Origin: an uncultured Peptostreptococcaceae bacterium
GTDB taxonomy: Bacteria; Bacillota; Clostridia; Peptostreptococcales; Anaerovoracaceae
Length of the DNA: 32,015 nt
Reading direction: 5' to 3'
Assembly: GCA_949740445.1 (NCBI GenBank)
Contig: CATJIF010000067.1
Span: forward strand, 1 to 32,015
Shown: in pieces, positions 15,443 to 23,059 of the stretch
How positions within the stretch are numbered: the first letter of the stretch is position 1
Layout: every line of letters starts with the position of its first letter
Program-made: the position numbers and the translations under genes
The notes under the pieces: model-generated
Seen by the model: only the letters and a program-made list of their open reading frames with translations
Told to the model about the DNA's origin: nothing
Database searches by the model: none

Positions 15443-16057
15443 TCAGCCCTCGATTTTCAGAACAGATACCTCGTAGGCGATGCGCTGCTGCGCGTTGCCC
15501 TCGGCGTCGCGCTTTTTGTATTCCCGGCTCTGAATCCGCCCGGTCAGGCTGATGCTGTCGCCCACCTGCAGCTTTCCGCCGTATCCTGCATTGCGCCCCC
15601 AGGCGATGCAGGGAATGTAATCCGATTTATTGTACATGCGGTTGACCGCTACCATCAAATCGCAGATTTCCCGCCCCAGAGGCGAGGTCCGCTGAATGGG
15701 CGCCTTGCAGAGAAAGCCCGTCAGCTGAATGTAATTTTCGTCGTAGGTTTCCGCCGCTTCCGCCGCCCGGTATTCTCTGGCGAACACTGTAATAATCAGC
15801 CGGTTTCTTCCCTCTTCCTCTTTGTTGTAGGTTCTGACCTGTCCGCAGACAGCCACGCGCTCCCCGCATTTGGGCATCCCTGGCCAAAACAGCCGTTCCG
15901 ACACTACGACCGGTATGACATCATCGTAGCCGCTGCGCCGCTTTATGGCCAGCTTCAGTTCATAAAACTGCTCGCCATAGGATTTGTGGCTGAATACCGG
16001 CGTCTGTTCTACGGTTCCAAGCAGCTGTGCATAATTTGTTTCCCTTTCGTTTTCCAC
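15443..16057 (-). CDS. SSB-like protein with two tandem OB folds
   Basis: The 204-residue product resembles clostridial proteins annotated as single-stranded DNA-binding protein. It has two OB-fold-like halves, about 10-95 (QLLGTVEQTPVFSHKSYGEQFYELKLAI, later GERVAVCGQVRTYN) and 107-204 (YIQLTGFLCKAPIQRTSPLG, later CIAWGRNAGYGGKLQVGDSI and LTGRIQSREY). The second half is closest to SSB; it lacks the acidic C-terminal tail of canonical SSB, so it is not the replicative SSB. GTG 16057 is chosen because GGAGG lies 6 bases upstream; the longer frame from ATG 16105 would run into the deacetylase gene. It begins 19 bases after that gene, so they are co-transcribed. DNA binding is inferred. Confidence 0.75.
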   Translation of the reverse strand: MENERETNYAQLLGTVEQTPVFSHKSYGEQFYELKLAIKRRSGYDDVIPVVVSERLFWPGMPKCGERVAVCGQVRTYNKEEEGRNRLIITVFAREYRAAEAAETYDENYIQLTGFLCKAPIQRTSPLGREICDLMVAVNRMYNKSDYIPCIAWGRNAGYGGKLQVGDSISLTGRIQSREYKKRDAEGNAQQRIAYEVSVLKIEG

Positions 16058-16076
16058 TGCGATCCTCCCTCTTTTC

Positions 16077-16886
16077 CTACTGCTGCGGAATCTGTTTTCC
16101 CGCATGATCCATGGAGTAATTCTCCCGGTAGATCAGCTGCCCTACGGGAACGATTTCGTAGCCGTCCTCTGTCAGCTTTTTCAATATCAGCGGCAGGTAT
16201 TCCTCCACGTGCTCCGCATTGTTGTGAAACAAAACGATAGAGCCCGGCTTTATGTTGCGCGTTACCCTCTCTACGATCTGCTCTGTACTGATATTCTTCC
16301 AGTCCAGACTGTCTACCTCCCACTGGATTACGCGGTAGCCCAACCCCTCGCAGGCCTTGATTACGCTGTTGTTGTAAGAGCCAAAGGGGGGCCGGAACAG
16401 CGTAGGCCGCACGCCAGCGATGGATTCGATGGTATCCGCCGTCTGATTCAGCTCTTTTTGTATCTGCTCCTCGGACAGCTTCGTCATGTCCGGATGGCTG
16501 GCGGAGTGATTGCCCAGCTCGTGCCCTCTTTCTGCGATTTCCTTTACATCGTCGGGGAATTTTTCCGCCCAGAAATCCACCAAAAAAAACGTGGTTTTGA
16601 CGTTATACTGATCCAGGCAGTCCAAAATCGCCTGCGTGTGCTCGTTTCCCCAGGCAGCATCGAAGCTGATCGCTATCTTCTTATCCTGGCGCTGTACAGA
16701 ATATATGGGAAGCAGCCTCTGCTGCCCGCCTGCCGAAGCCGGTATGTGCATCAGCTGAAAGCCCGCAAGGCTGCTGCCGATAACCGCCGCGCTCAGGCAG
16801 AGCACTGCCACCGCTGCAGCCGCGGTCGGAAAGCTGCGCAAAAACGCCCGCAGCATTTTAATTCTCCCCCGTGTTCGTTCCTTCAT
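16077..16886 (-). CDS. Polysaccharide deacetylase (PdaB-like)
   Basis: A carbohydrate esterase family 4 (NodB) enzyme that removes acetyl groups from cell-wall glycans. The 269-residue product has a basic N-terminus and a hydrophobic helix (about 19-42), so it is likely a membrane-anchored extracytoplasmic enzyme. NodB motifs are complete: SFDAAWGN with Asp76, HELGNHSASHP with metal-binding His127 and His131, RPPFGSYN, DSLDWKN and IVLFHNN. The SFDAAWGNE version of motif 1 is like PdaB-type sporulation deacetylases. AAAGGAG precedes ATG 16886. A role in spore cortex or wall maturation is inferred. Confidence 0.88.
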   Translation of the reverse strand: MKERTRGRIKMLRAFLRSFPTAAAAVAVLCLSAAVIGSSLAGFQLMHIPASAGGQQRLLPIYSVQRQDKKIAISFDAAWGNEHTQAILDCLDQYNVKTTFFLVDFWAEKFPDDVKEIAERGHELGNHSASHPDMTKLSEEQIQKELNQTADTIESIAGVRPTLFRPPFGSYNNSVIKACEGLGYRVIQWEVDSLDWKNISTEQIVERVTRNIKPGSIVLFHNNAEHVEEYLPLILKKLTEDGYEIVPVGQLIYRENYSMDHAGKQIPQQ

Positions 16887-16970
16887 CCCTCTTCTCCTTT
16901 TGCCGTAATCCGGGCGCTGTTTGCGCCGTTTGTACCAATTTATTCTCCACTGCGGCGTTTCATTCCAAAC

Positions 16971-17015
16971 AAAAAAAATAAGTCCGCAAAGCGATTTGCT
17001 CTGCGGGCTTATTTT
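16971..17015. terminator. Intrinsic terminator after the anti-sigma gene
   Basis: AATAAGTCCGCA (16977-16988) pairs with TGCGGGCTTATT (17002-17013), one G-T wobble, 13-base loop. On the minus strand it is followed by a run of eight T and ends the sigma/anti-sigma operon before the deacetylase gene. Confidence 0.8.
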
Positions 17016-17068
17016 CCCTGTTTGCCTGTTTTCGGCGGCTGCTTTCTGCGGGTTCTTCGATGGCTGTC

Positions 17069-17962
17069 CTATTCTCCTTCTACATTAGCCGGCGTAAGAA
17101 AAGTGGTGTGCACTTCTTCGCTATCGTCCGCATCCGTTCCACCGATGTCGCCCGGCTCCTCCGGATCGCCGGTTTCATCGTCAGCCCAGAGTTCGTCTAT
17201 ATACGCCTGCGCCTGCTCTGGGTCGGCCTTGGCCGGGTCTAAGGGCAGGTCGAACAGGGCGTTCAACCCTTCGTATTCCGCCTTGGACCAGATGGCGCCT
17301 GTCTGCTGGTCGTAATCGTAAGCGTCAGTGCTGAAAAACGGGGTGTCGCTGACGCACAGGTGCATTTTGCGGTCGGCAAACATCTCCACATTGTCGCAGG
17401 AGATCAGGCGGTAGAGCACGCCATCGATTACCTCCTCGGTATAGCCGCCGTTCATGGAAGCGATATTATACTGCCAGGGCGCCAGGCCCTCGATCAGCGG
17501 CGAAATAAAGAAGCTCTGCGCAAGGTAATTCTCGTCGTCCTTTCCCGGCATGGGCGTGCCGTCACTGTTTGCGATGGCAACCACCGCGTAAGTGCTGTCC
17601 TCATCGTCCTGGCCCAGGCTTTTTCCCGAGGCCAGTCCCATCAGCGTAATGTCGTAACCCGCCTGGCTGACGGTTTCGTTGATGCGCAGCGCATCCCCGC
17701 GTTCAAAGGCCTCTGCCAGCCGGTTATAGCCGAATTCGCTGCTGATGTCTCTCGCATCCCACAGCTTTACCGCCGCAAACGTGCTTACCGCCAGCATCAT
17801 TACCATCGCTGCCGCCAAAGCCACAGGCCGCATTCTCTTCTTACTGTTCATATGTTCCATCCCCCTTATCTTTGCTTCGATCCTCCGATTGAGCATCTCG
17901 TCGGGAACCTGTGATGAAGTCAGGGCTTCGTTCAGCTTCTCTTCCAGCAAATCATACTTCAT
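17069..17962 (-). CDS. Membrane anti-sigma factor of the ECF sigma pair
   Basis: The 297-residue product has a cytoplasmic, helical N-terminal domain of about 45 residues, a single membrane helix (about 46-66, MRPVALAAAMVMMLAVSTFAAV) and an extracytoplasmic domain of about 230 residues ending in an acidic Asp/Glu/Gly-rich tail. The layout is that of DUF4179-type anti-sigma proteins in Firmicutes. It overlaps the ECF sigma gene by 11 bases, strong evidence for a functional pair. GGAGGAACGAGGTT precedes the ATG. The outer domain presumably senses a wall or membrane signal; the signal is unknown. Confidence 0.8.
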   Translation of the reverse strand: MKYDLLEEKLNEALTSSQVPDEMLNRRIEAKIRGMEHMNSKKRMRPVALAAAMVMMLAVSTFAAVKLWDARDISSEFGYNRLAEAFERGDALRINETVSQAGYDITLMGLASGKSLGQDDEDSTYAVVAIANSDGTPMPGKDDENYLAQSFFISPLIEGLAPWQYNIASMNGGYTEEVIDGVLYRLISCDNVEMFADRKMHLCVSDTPFFSTDAYDYDQQTGAIWSKAEYEGLNALFDLPLDPAKADPEQAQAYIDELWADDETGDPEEPGDIGGTDADDSEEVHTTFLTPANVEGE

Positions 17963-18524
17963 AACCTCGTTCCTCCAATTCCTTTCGCAATCTGTTTTTT
18001 GCCCGGAACATCCGGCTCTTTACCGTGCCTGCCGGTATGTGAAGAATTCCCGCAATCTCGTCTACGGAGCTCCCCGCCCCGTAGTGCAGATATAAAGGAA
18101 GCCGCAGATGTTCCGGCAGTTCTTTTACCACCCGCCGGAGCATCTGGCATTCTTCCTTTCGGATGAGTTCCTCTTCCGGCAGCAGCCCGTCGTCCCTGAC
18201 AGCTTCTATGTCCTGCGCTTCGCCCCGGCCAAAGCCGCCTGCGTCCATCCCACTGCCTTCGCCCGTGCCGGCGCATGCCAAAGCGATCCGATTGCGCCTG
18301 GCAAATTTGCGCCTGCGGTTTTTCCAAAGCCCCACGGCAATGGACATGAGAAAGCTCCGCGGATTGGAAAACCTGTCGATCTGTCTTCTCTTTTCGTAGG
18401 CCTTCAAAAAAGTATCCTGATAGAGATCGTCCGCCTCCATCCGGCTTTCCGCAAGCTTAACGCAAAACCCGTACACTGCAGCCCCATCCGTTTGAATGAG
18501 ATTGAGAAATTCCTCCTGTTCCAT
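17952..18524 (-). CDS. ECF-type RNA polymerase sigma factor
   Basis: A 190-residue sigma-70 family protein limited to regions 2 and 4, the ECF form. Region 2 covers ADDLYQDTFLKAYEK (31-45) and the DNA-binding stretch RFSNPRSFLMSIAVGLWKNR. A Gly-rich linker follows. Region 4 has LPEHLRLPLYLHYGAGSS, VDEIAGILHIPAGTVKSRMF and RAKNRLRKEL, a clear helix-turn-helix. AAAGGAGGGT precedes ATG 18524. It directs RNA polymerase to its own regulon when released by the overlapping anti-sigma gene. Target promoters were not identified. Confidence 0.92.
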   Translation of the reverse strand: MEQEEFLNLIQTDGAAVYGFCVKLAESRMEADDLYQDTFLKAYEKRRQIDRFSNPRSFLMSIAVGLWKNRRRKFARRNRIALACAGTGEGSGMDAGGFGRGEAQDIEAVRDDGLLPEEELIRKEECQMLRRVVKELPEHLRLPLYLHYGAGSSVDEIAGILHIPAGTVKSRMFRAKNRLRKELEERGYEV

Positions 18525-18611
18525 GAATACCCTCCTTTCTTTGGCCCTTCACTTATGTATTGTCGCCTCCAAGGGAGCGGTTCTCTTTTTTTGAGGATTT
18601 AGCAGCACCTG

Positions 18612-18640
18612 TTGAAAAAAATGCGATTTTGGGGTATACT
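18612..18640 (+). promoter_or_regulatory. Sigma-A promoter of the AAA ATPase gene
   Basis: TTGAAA (18612-18617) and TATACT (18635-18640) are separated by 17 bases, each 5 of 6 to consensus. This is one of the best promoters in the window. Confidence 0.75.
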
Positions 18641-18663
18641 TAATTATATAAAAATGCGATTTT
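18617..18663 (+). repeat. Operator-like direct repeats in the ATPase promoter
   Basis: AAAAATGCGATTTT occurs twice, at 18617-18630 (between the -35 and -10 boxes) and 18650-18663 (just after the start of transcription). The starts are 33 bases apart, about three helical turns. Each unit is nearly palindromic: AAAAT and ATTTT around a 3-base centre. A looser inverted pair (ATTTTC and GAAAAT) follows at about 18669-18687. The positions suit a repressor. Confidence 0.6.
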
Positions 18664-18706
18664 GATGAAATTTTCGATTTTGAAAATTGCGAATGGAGGA
18701 AGGGCT

Positions 18707-20035
18707 GTGTTTCAAAGAAAAATATATAACCAGCTGCTCGAATGGAAGAATGCATCCGAAGGGCGCACTGCGCTATTGATCGAAGGCGCGCGCCGAATCG
18801 GAAAATCCACGATTGCAGAGGAGTTTGCCAAAAATGAATACGAAAGCTATATCCTGATCGACTTTTCCGTTGCACCCAAAGCTGTCCGGGAGCTTTTCGA
18901 GGATATTTCCGATCTGAATTATCTATTTCTGCAGCTGCAGCTGCAGTTCAGGGTGGATCTCATTCCCCGAAAATCCCTGATCATCTTTGACGAAGTGCAG
19001 TTATGCCCTCTTGCCCGGCAGGCGATCAAGCATCTGGTGAAAGACCGCCGTTACGATTACATCGAAACAGGGTCTTTAATCTCTATTCGCAGAAACGTAA
19101 AGGACATACTCATTCCCAGCGAAGAGAGGAAAATCAGCATGTATCCTATGGATTACGAAGAGTTCCTCTGGGCAATTGGAGATCATACGAGTTTTCACCT
19201 GATCCAGCAGTGTTTTGCAGCCGGAAAGCCGCTTGGACAGCAGATCAACCGGAGGCTTCTGCGGGATTTCAGGCTGTACATGCTCGTGGGAGGCATGCCG
19301 CAGGCGGTAAACGAGTATATCGCTACAAACAATTTCAGAAAAATTGATATGGTAAAACGGGATATCCTGAAGCTGTACGAAGATGATTTCAAAAAGATTG
19401 ATCCCACGGGACGGGCTTCGCTGCTCTTTGACGCCATCCCCGCACAGCTGAATAAAAACGCTTCCCGCTATCAGGTTTCCAGCGTGCTGGAACACGCCCG
19501 CGCAGATGACCTTCTGCAGTTGATTGCGGAAATGAGCGATTCGAAAACAGTCCTTGTTTCTTATCACGCAAACGATCCGGTGGCAGGGCTGTCCGCAAAC
19601 AGAAATCTGTCAAAATTCAAACTGTTTGTGTGCGATACCGGCCTGTTTACCACTTTGATGTTTAAAGACAGGGATTTTACAGAAAACGAAATTTATGAAA
19701 AGCTGCTCAACGACAAGCTGTCTGTCAACCTCGGATATCTGTATGAAAATGCCGTTGCCCAGATCCTTACAGCCGGCGGCAATGAGCTGTTTTATCACAC
19801 ATTTATGAACAAGGCCTCCCGGCACAATTATGAAATCGACTTCCTGCTCGCCCGGAAAAATAAAATATGTCCCATTGAAGTAAAGTCCTCCGGATATAAA
19901 ACGCATATCTCCCTCGATGCCTTCTGTGAAAAATTCGCAGATCGCATTCTCTGGAAATACCTCATCTATACAAAAGATTACCAAAGGGATTCGGACTGCT
20001 TATGCCTTCCGGTATATATGACGCCTTTCCTGTAG
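18707..20035 (+). CDS. AAA family ATPase with DUF4143-type C-terminus
   Basis: The 442-residue product has a P-loop ATPase domain, Walker A GARRIGKS (27-34), Walker B LIIFDEVQ (91-98) and YIETGSL, the layout of archaeal-type/DUF4143 ATPases. The C-terminal part ends in a PD-(D/E)XK-like fold signature: EIDFLL followed about 9 residues later by CPIEVKSSGY. The start is GTG 18707 because GGAGG lies 7 bases upstream; the longer frame includes the promoter region. It is a single gene, divergent from the sigma operon and convergent with the van cluster, and is more AT-rich than its neighbours. Proteins of this family are abundant in gut Firmicutes. Function is unknown, with toxin, defence or mobile-element roles proposed for relatives. 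Confidence 0.85.
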   Translation: MFQRKIYNQLLEWKNASEGRTALLIEGARRIGKSTIAEEFAKNEYESYILIDFSVAPKAVRELFEDISDLNYLFLQLQLQFRVDLIPRKSLIIFDEVQLCPLARQAIKHLVKDRRYDYIETGSLISIRRNVKDILIPSEERKISMYPMDYEEFLWAIGDHTSFHLIQQCFAAGKPLGQQINRRLLRDFRLYMLVGGMPQAVNEYIATNNFRKIDMVKRDILKLYEDDFKKIDPTGRASLLFDAIPAQLNKNASRYQVSSVLEHARADDLLQLIAEMSDSKTVLVSYHANDPVAGLSANRNLSKFKLFVCDTGLFTTLMFKDRDFTENEIYEKLLNDKLSVNLGYLYENAVAQILTAGGNELFYHTFMNKASRHNYEIDFLLARKNKICPIEVKSSGYKTHISLDAFCEKFADRILWKYLIYTKDYQRDSDCLCLPVYMTPFL

Positions 20036-20076
20036 CCGTTGGTGCAGGCTGTTGCAGTCCTGACCTCCCCTTGCCC

Positions 20077-20901
20077 TCAAAGAACGACAATATATCCATC
20101 TGCGTTGTTGCCGGAAATCTGCACATGCGTCCCCTCTCTCAGTGCGATTTCCACTCCGTTTTCTCCGTCGCAGGCAACATAGAACAGTTCTTCTCCCGTT
20201 TCTGCATGCAGCCCCGGACCACAGCCCCAAGGGTAGCGCTTCAGAAGCTGGTGGTATTCCTCCAGCACCAGGCCCCGCTGCACCATAATCTGGGCGTGGG
20301 GCCGGCCCACGTAGCGAAAGTGCCAGGGCTCGTGCGCCACGCCGGTAATCGCTTCTTTTCCTGCAGGGTAGCGCTCCACAAAGCCAAAGCAGGGTGCAGC
20401 TTCCCGCAGTTTCTGGCAGATCCCCTCGTAAGGAAACTCTGGACAGAGAAAGTCGATTTCTGCCTTGCGCAGCCCCAGGTCCACAGCCAGCCCTGTCTGA
20501 TGCTCGCTGAAGCCGGGGCGCGCCACGTAGCTTTCCGTAAATACCTGTCCGTTTTTTTCCCAAGAACCGTCGTAAATATCCTTCTGTTCCTGAAACGAGC
20601 GCCATCCGCTGACCACTGCGACAAAGCCCTCTGCCCCGATCCGGGCGATCAGCTCCGCCAGGGCCCGGGCCGCCGTCTGCTCCATGGCCTGCGGGTAGCC
20701 CTCGCCGCGAAACTGCAAAGCAATTTCCTCCTCGCTCAAAACCGCCTCTTGGCCTGCTGCGGCCACCACCGTTGCGTCCGCTGCCGACACCGCTGTCAGC
20801 GCTTCCGGCCACGGGCTGTAGCAGGGATGCTCCCGGTTGACGAGAATCAGGCTGCCGCGATGCACATCTTCCTGCGTCAGTTTCACTTGTGTCAGCTTCA
20901 C
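20077..20901 (-). CDS. vanXY: VanXY-type D,D-peptidase/carboxypeptidase
   Basis: VanXY hydrolyses residual D-Ala-D-Ala dipeptide and trims D-Ala from pentapeptide, leaving only the altered precursors. The 274-residue product is an M15B metallopeptidase with Arg101 (VVSGWRSFQEQ), His134 and Asp141 (SEHQTGLAVD, zinc ligands), Glu191 (catalytic) and His194 (HEPWHFRY, zinc ligand). It lacks a signal peptide or membrane segment, so it is cytoplasmic like VanXY, not VanY. GTG 20901 overlaps the vanG stop as GTGA, with GGAGG 7 bases upstream, so translation is coupled. Chain identity as VanXY rather than a general LD/DD-peptidase rests mainly on this context. Confidence 0.85.
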   Translation of the reverse strand: MKLTQVKLTQEDVHRGSLILVNREHPCYSPWPEALTAVSAADATVVAAAGQEAVLSEEEIALQFRGEGYPQAMEQTAARALAELIARIGAEGFVAVVSGWRSFQEQKDIYDGSWEKNGQVFTESYVARPGFSEHQTGLAVDLGLRKAEIDFLCPEFPYEGICQKLREAAPCFGFVERYPAGKEAITGVAHEPWHFRYVGRPHAQIMVQRGLVLEEYHQLLKRYPWGCGPGLHAETGEELFYVACDGENGVEIALREGTHVQISGNNADGYIVVL

Positions 20902-22106
20902 TGCCCTGCCTCCTCTGTCTCCATCGCCAGCTGTAAAATGCGGGTAATGGCCTGGGGAAAGGAAATGCCTGCCGCTGCCAGCATCTGCGGATAGCGGCTG
21001 TGCTGCGTAAAGCCGGGGATGGTATTGACCTCGTTAAACACGACGTTCCCCTCGGGCGTCAGGAACATGTCCACCCGCGCAAATCCCCTGCAATCCAGGG
21101 CCCGGTAAATGGTCTTTGCTGTCTCTTGAATGCTCTGCGCTGTCGGCTGGTCGATGCGCGCGGGAACGTAGATCACGGCGGACTGCCGGTGGTATTTTTC
21201 GCCGAAGTCAAAAAATCCCCCTTCTACCTGTATTTCGTCCACCGTTCCCACGGTCAGCTGCCGGTTTCCCAAAACAGCGCAGCCTACCTCAAAGCCTTCG
21301 ATGGTTTCCTCGATGATGGCCTGGTCGTCGTAGGCCAGCGCCAGTGCAATGGCTTCCTCCAGCGCTTCGGGTGCCTGTACCTTCGTAATGCCGTAGGATG
21401 AACCACCCCGCACCGGTTTTACAAACAGCGGATACCCCGTTTGTGCGGCAAAGCCATGCGCCTCTGCGAGAGAATGAAGCTCCCACGGAGCTGTTGGCTT
21501 CTGCTGTGCCAAAGCGCCATCGGGCGCCAGGACGTCGCCGTCTGCCGAAACGCTGCCACTCCCCCGAACGCTGTTGCCTGCCCGGAAGCCGTCTGTATGG
21601 ATGACTGCGGCCCGGGGAACGCTTACCCCTGCTGCTGCCACCATGCGATGGGCCCGGTCTTTATCCATGCACAGGGCCGAAGAGAGGATGCCGCATCCTG
21701 CCACAGGAAGCCCTGTCAACTCCAAAAGCCCCTGCACGGTTCCATCTTCTCCGTTTTTGCCGTGAAGCACCGGAAGCACTACGTCAATCTCCACCGGATG
21801 CAGCCCGTCCTCTCTCAGCGCCATACACGGTGTTTTGCCGCCCTGAAACTGCCATACCACCGGCGTGCAGTCTTCCTCATTATGCCAGGTATCTCTTCCG
21901 ATTCGTTCTATTTCCCCCTGATATAAAAACCACTGCCCCTCCTGAGACAGGCCGATCATCACCGGTGTAAACAGCCCTTTGTCCATGGCGGAAAGCACGG
22001 CGCAGGCCGAGCTCAGCGATACTTTGTACTCCGAAGAACATCCGCCGAACAAGACGGCAGCTTTGATGGTTCTGTTTGTGTTTTCTTTCTCATTTCTCTG
22101 TTTCAT
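20898..22106 (-). CDS. vanG: VanG-type D-alanine-D-serine (or D-Ala) ligase
   Basis: The 402-residue protein belongs to the D-Ala-D-X ligase family and resembles VanG throughout: AVLFGGCSSEYKVSL (17-31), LPVLHGKNGEDGTVQGLLEL (111-130), LSSALCMDKDRAH (141-153), FVKPVRGGSSYGITKV (228-243), IEETIEGFEVGCAVLG (265-280), FNEVNTIPGFTQHSRYP (357-373). The omega-loop FFDFGEKY (298-305) follows the D-Ala/D-Ser ligase pattern, not the D-lactate pattern. Unusual is a Gly/Ser/Asp/Ala-rich insert of about 40 residues at roughly 172-215, absent from VanG as I remember it (about 349 residues). AGGAGGGG precedes ATG 22106, and the gene begins 4 bases after vanW. D-Ser specificity is inferred from family and neighbours. 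Confidence 0.9.
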   Translation of the reverse strand: MKQRNEKENTNRTIKAAVLFGGCSSEYKVSLSSACAVLSAMDKGLFTPVMIGLSQEGQWFLYQGEIERIGRDTWHNEEDCTPVVWQFQGGKTPCMALREDGLHPVEIDVVLPVLHGKNGEDGTVQGLLELTGLPVAGCGILSSALCMDKDRAHRMVAAAGVSVPRAAVIHTDGFRAGNSVRGSGSVSADGDVLAPDGALAQQKPTAPWELHSLAEAHGFAAQTGYPLFVKPVRGGSSYGITKVQAPEALEEAIALALAYDDQAIIEETIEGFEVGCAVLGNRQLTVGTVDEIQVEGGFFDFGEKYHRQSAVIYVPARIDQPTAQSIQETAKTIYRALDCRGFARVDMFLTPEGNVVFNEVNTIPGFTQHSRYPQMLAAAGISFPQAITRILQLAMETEEAGQ

Positions 22107-22110
22107 CCCA

Positions 22111-22935
22111 TTACCCCTCCTGGATAACCACAGTTGATTCTGGCAGCGGATAGGTGATTTCGCAGCTGTTGCGGTACAGCTTCTTCGCTGCCACCTTCTG
22201 TTCCGTCTCGCGGAGAATCCGCTCCTGACTTACGTCCACCTCCTGATATAGTCTGCCCTTCCGGCGCACGTAGGACACCTCCCCGTTGGCTACGCTGTAG
22301 CGGATATCCAGGTGGCGGTCGCACCGAAGCCATCCGAGCATGCGCTCTTCATCGAAGCGGATGCTGATCTGAAACGTGGCTTCTGTCTCGTTTTTTACCT
22401 TCAGATCCTTCCAGCCCTCAGCGATGGTCGCATCTACCCCTAAAAGCGCATCGCCCTCCGGGTCGGGAAATTCCTTCTTTGCATGGCCGTGGCGTTCTAC
22501 GATGGTTAGCGGCCCGTGAAGGAACAGCCAGAACAACAGGTTGCTCAGCTGGCACAGCCCGCCGCCCCTTTCTGTCAGCAACCTGCCATCCACTACGGTC
22601 AGCCCGTCCTTGTACGGCGTGTGCCTGTCTGCATGCCGGATCGCCTGGTAAAAGGAAAACGTCTCTCCCGGCCGGATCAGAAGCCCGTCTATCGGCGCTG
22701 CTGCCACTTTCAGGTTGTGCACCTTATTTTCCTGATAGATCATGTCAAAGCCCGTCTCTTTGTTGTACAACATGCTGTAAGCCTCGAACATCTCCACAGG
22801 AAGCTGCTGCGCGTTCTGCACCTTTGCGTATTTGTTTCTGCCAAGCCGCATTTGCAGATAAAAACAAAATATCCTCTGCCGTCTCCGCAGCGGCAAAAGC
22901 CACGGAAACAGCTGTGTTACTCTCTTTCTCGCCAT
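22111..22935 (-). CDS. vanW: VanW family protein
   Basis: VanW occurs in VanB and VanG clusters; its biochemical function is unknown. The 274-residue product matches the family across its length, beginning MARKRVTQLFPWLLPLRRRQ and including NKETGFDMIYQENKVHNLK, GETFSFYQAIRHADRHTPYKDGLTV, GGGLCQLSNLLFWLFLHGPL, VDATIAEGWKDLKVKN and ending ITYPLPES. The frame is open from TTG 22959, but VanW of known clusters begins at the MARKR-equivalent, and ATG 22935 has AAAGGGATGGGGT ahead, so that start is used. An intrinsic terminator ends only about 10 bases before its ribosome binding site. It is followed 4 bases later by vanG. Confidence 0.9.
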   Translation of the reverse strand: MARKRVTQLFPWLLPLRRRQRIFCFYLQMRLGRNKYAKVQNAQQLPVEMFEAYSMLYNKETGFDMIYQENKVHNLKVAAAPIDGLLIRPGETFSFYQAIRHADRHTPYKDGLTVVDGRLLTERGGGLCQLSNLLFWLFLHGPLTIVERHGHAKKEFPDPEGDALLGVDATIAEGWKDLKVKNETEATFQISIRFDEERMLGWLRCDRHLDIRYSVANGEVSYVRRKGRLYQEVDVSQERILRETEQKVAAKKLYRNSCEITYPLPESTVVIQEG

Positions 22936-22957
22936 ACCCCATCCCTTTCTTCTGAAC

Positions 22958-22997
22958 AAAAAATCTCCGTCCTGTATTTATATTACCAGAACGGAGA
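22958..22997 (-). terminator. Intrinsic terminator immediately before vanW
   Basis: On the minus strand TCTCCGTTCTG (22997-22987) pairs with CAGGACGGAGA (22974-22964), an 11-bp stem with one wobble and a 12-base loop, followed by six T. Only about 10 bases separate it from the vanW ribosome binding site, leaving no room for a promoter. It therefore either attenuates vanW-vanG-vanXY or marks the vanRS end with downstream readthrough. Confidence 0.8.
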
Positions 22998-23059
22998 CTA
23001 AATTGTTTTTCGGATTATTTACTATCTTCTTATATTTTTCTGCAGAAATTCTTACGATT
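22998..23059 (-). promoter_or_regulatory. Candidate VanR-controlled promoter region before vanW
   Basis: This AT-rich stretch lies between the vanS stop and the pre-vanW terminator. It contains the 12-base palindrome TTTCTGCAGAAA (23037-23048) and, just downstream on the minus strand, TATAAG (23029-23034) as a possible -10; a clear -35 is lacking, as is usual for activator-dependent promoters. If a VanR-dependent promoter exists for vanWGXY it should be here. Confidence 0.3.

Noticed and set aside
20036-20076. Missing vanT or a terminator in the van-ATPase gap
   Set aside because: Only 41 bases between the two stop codons; no gene and no clear hairpin with T tract.
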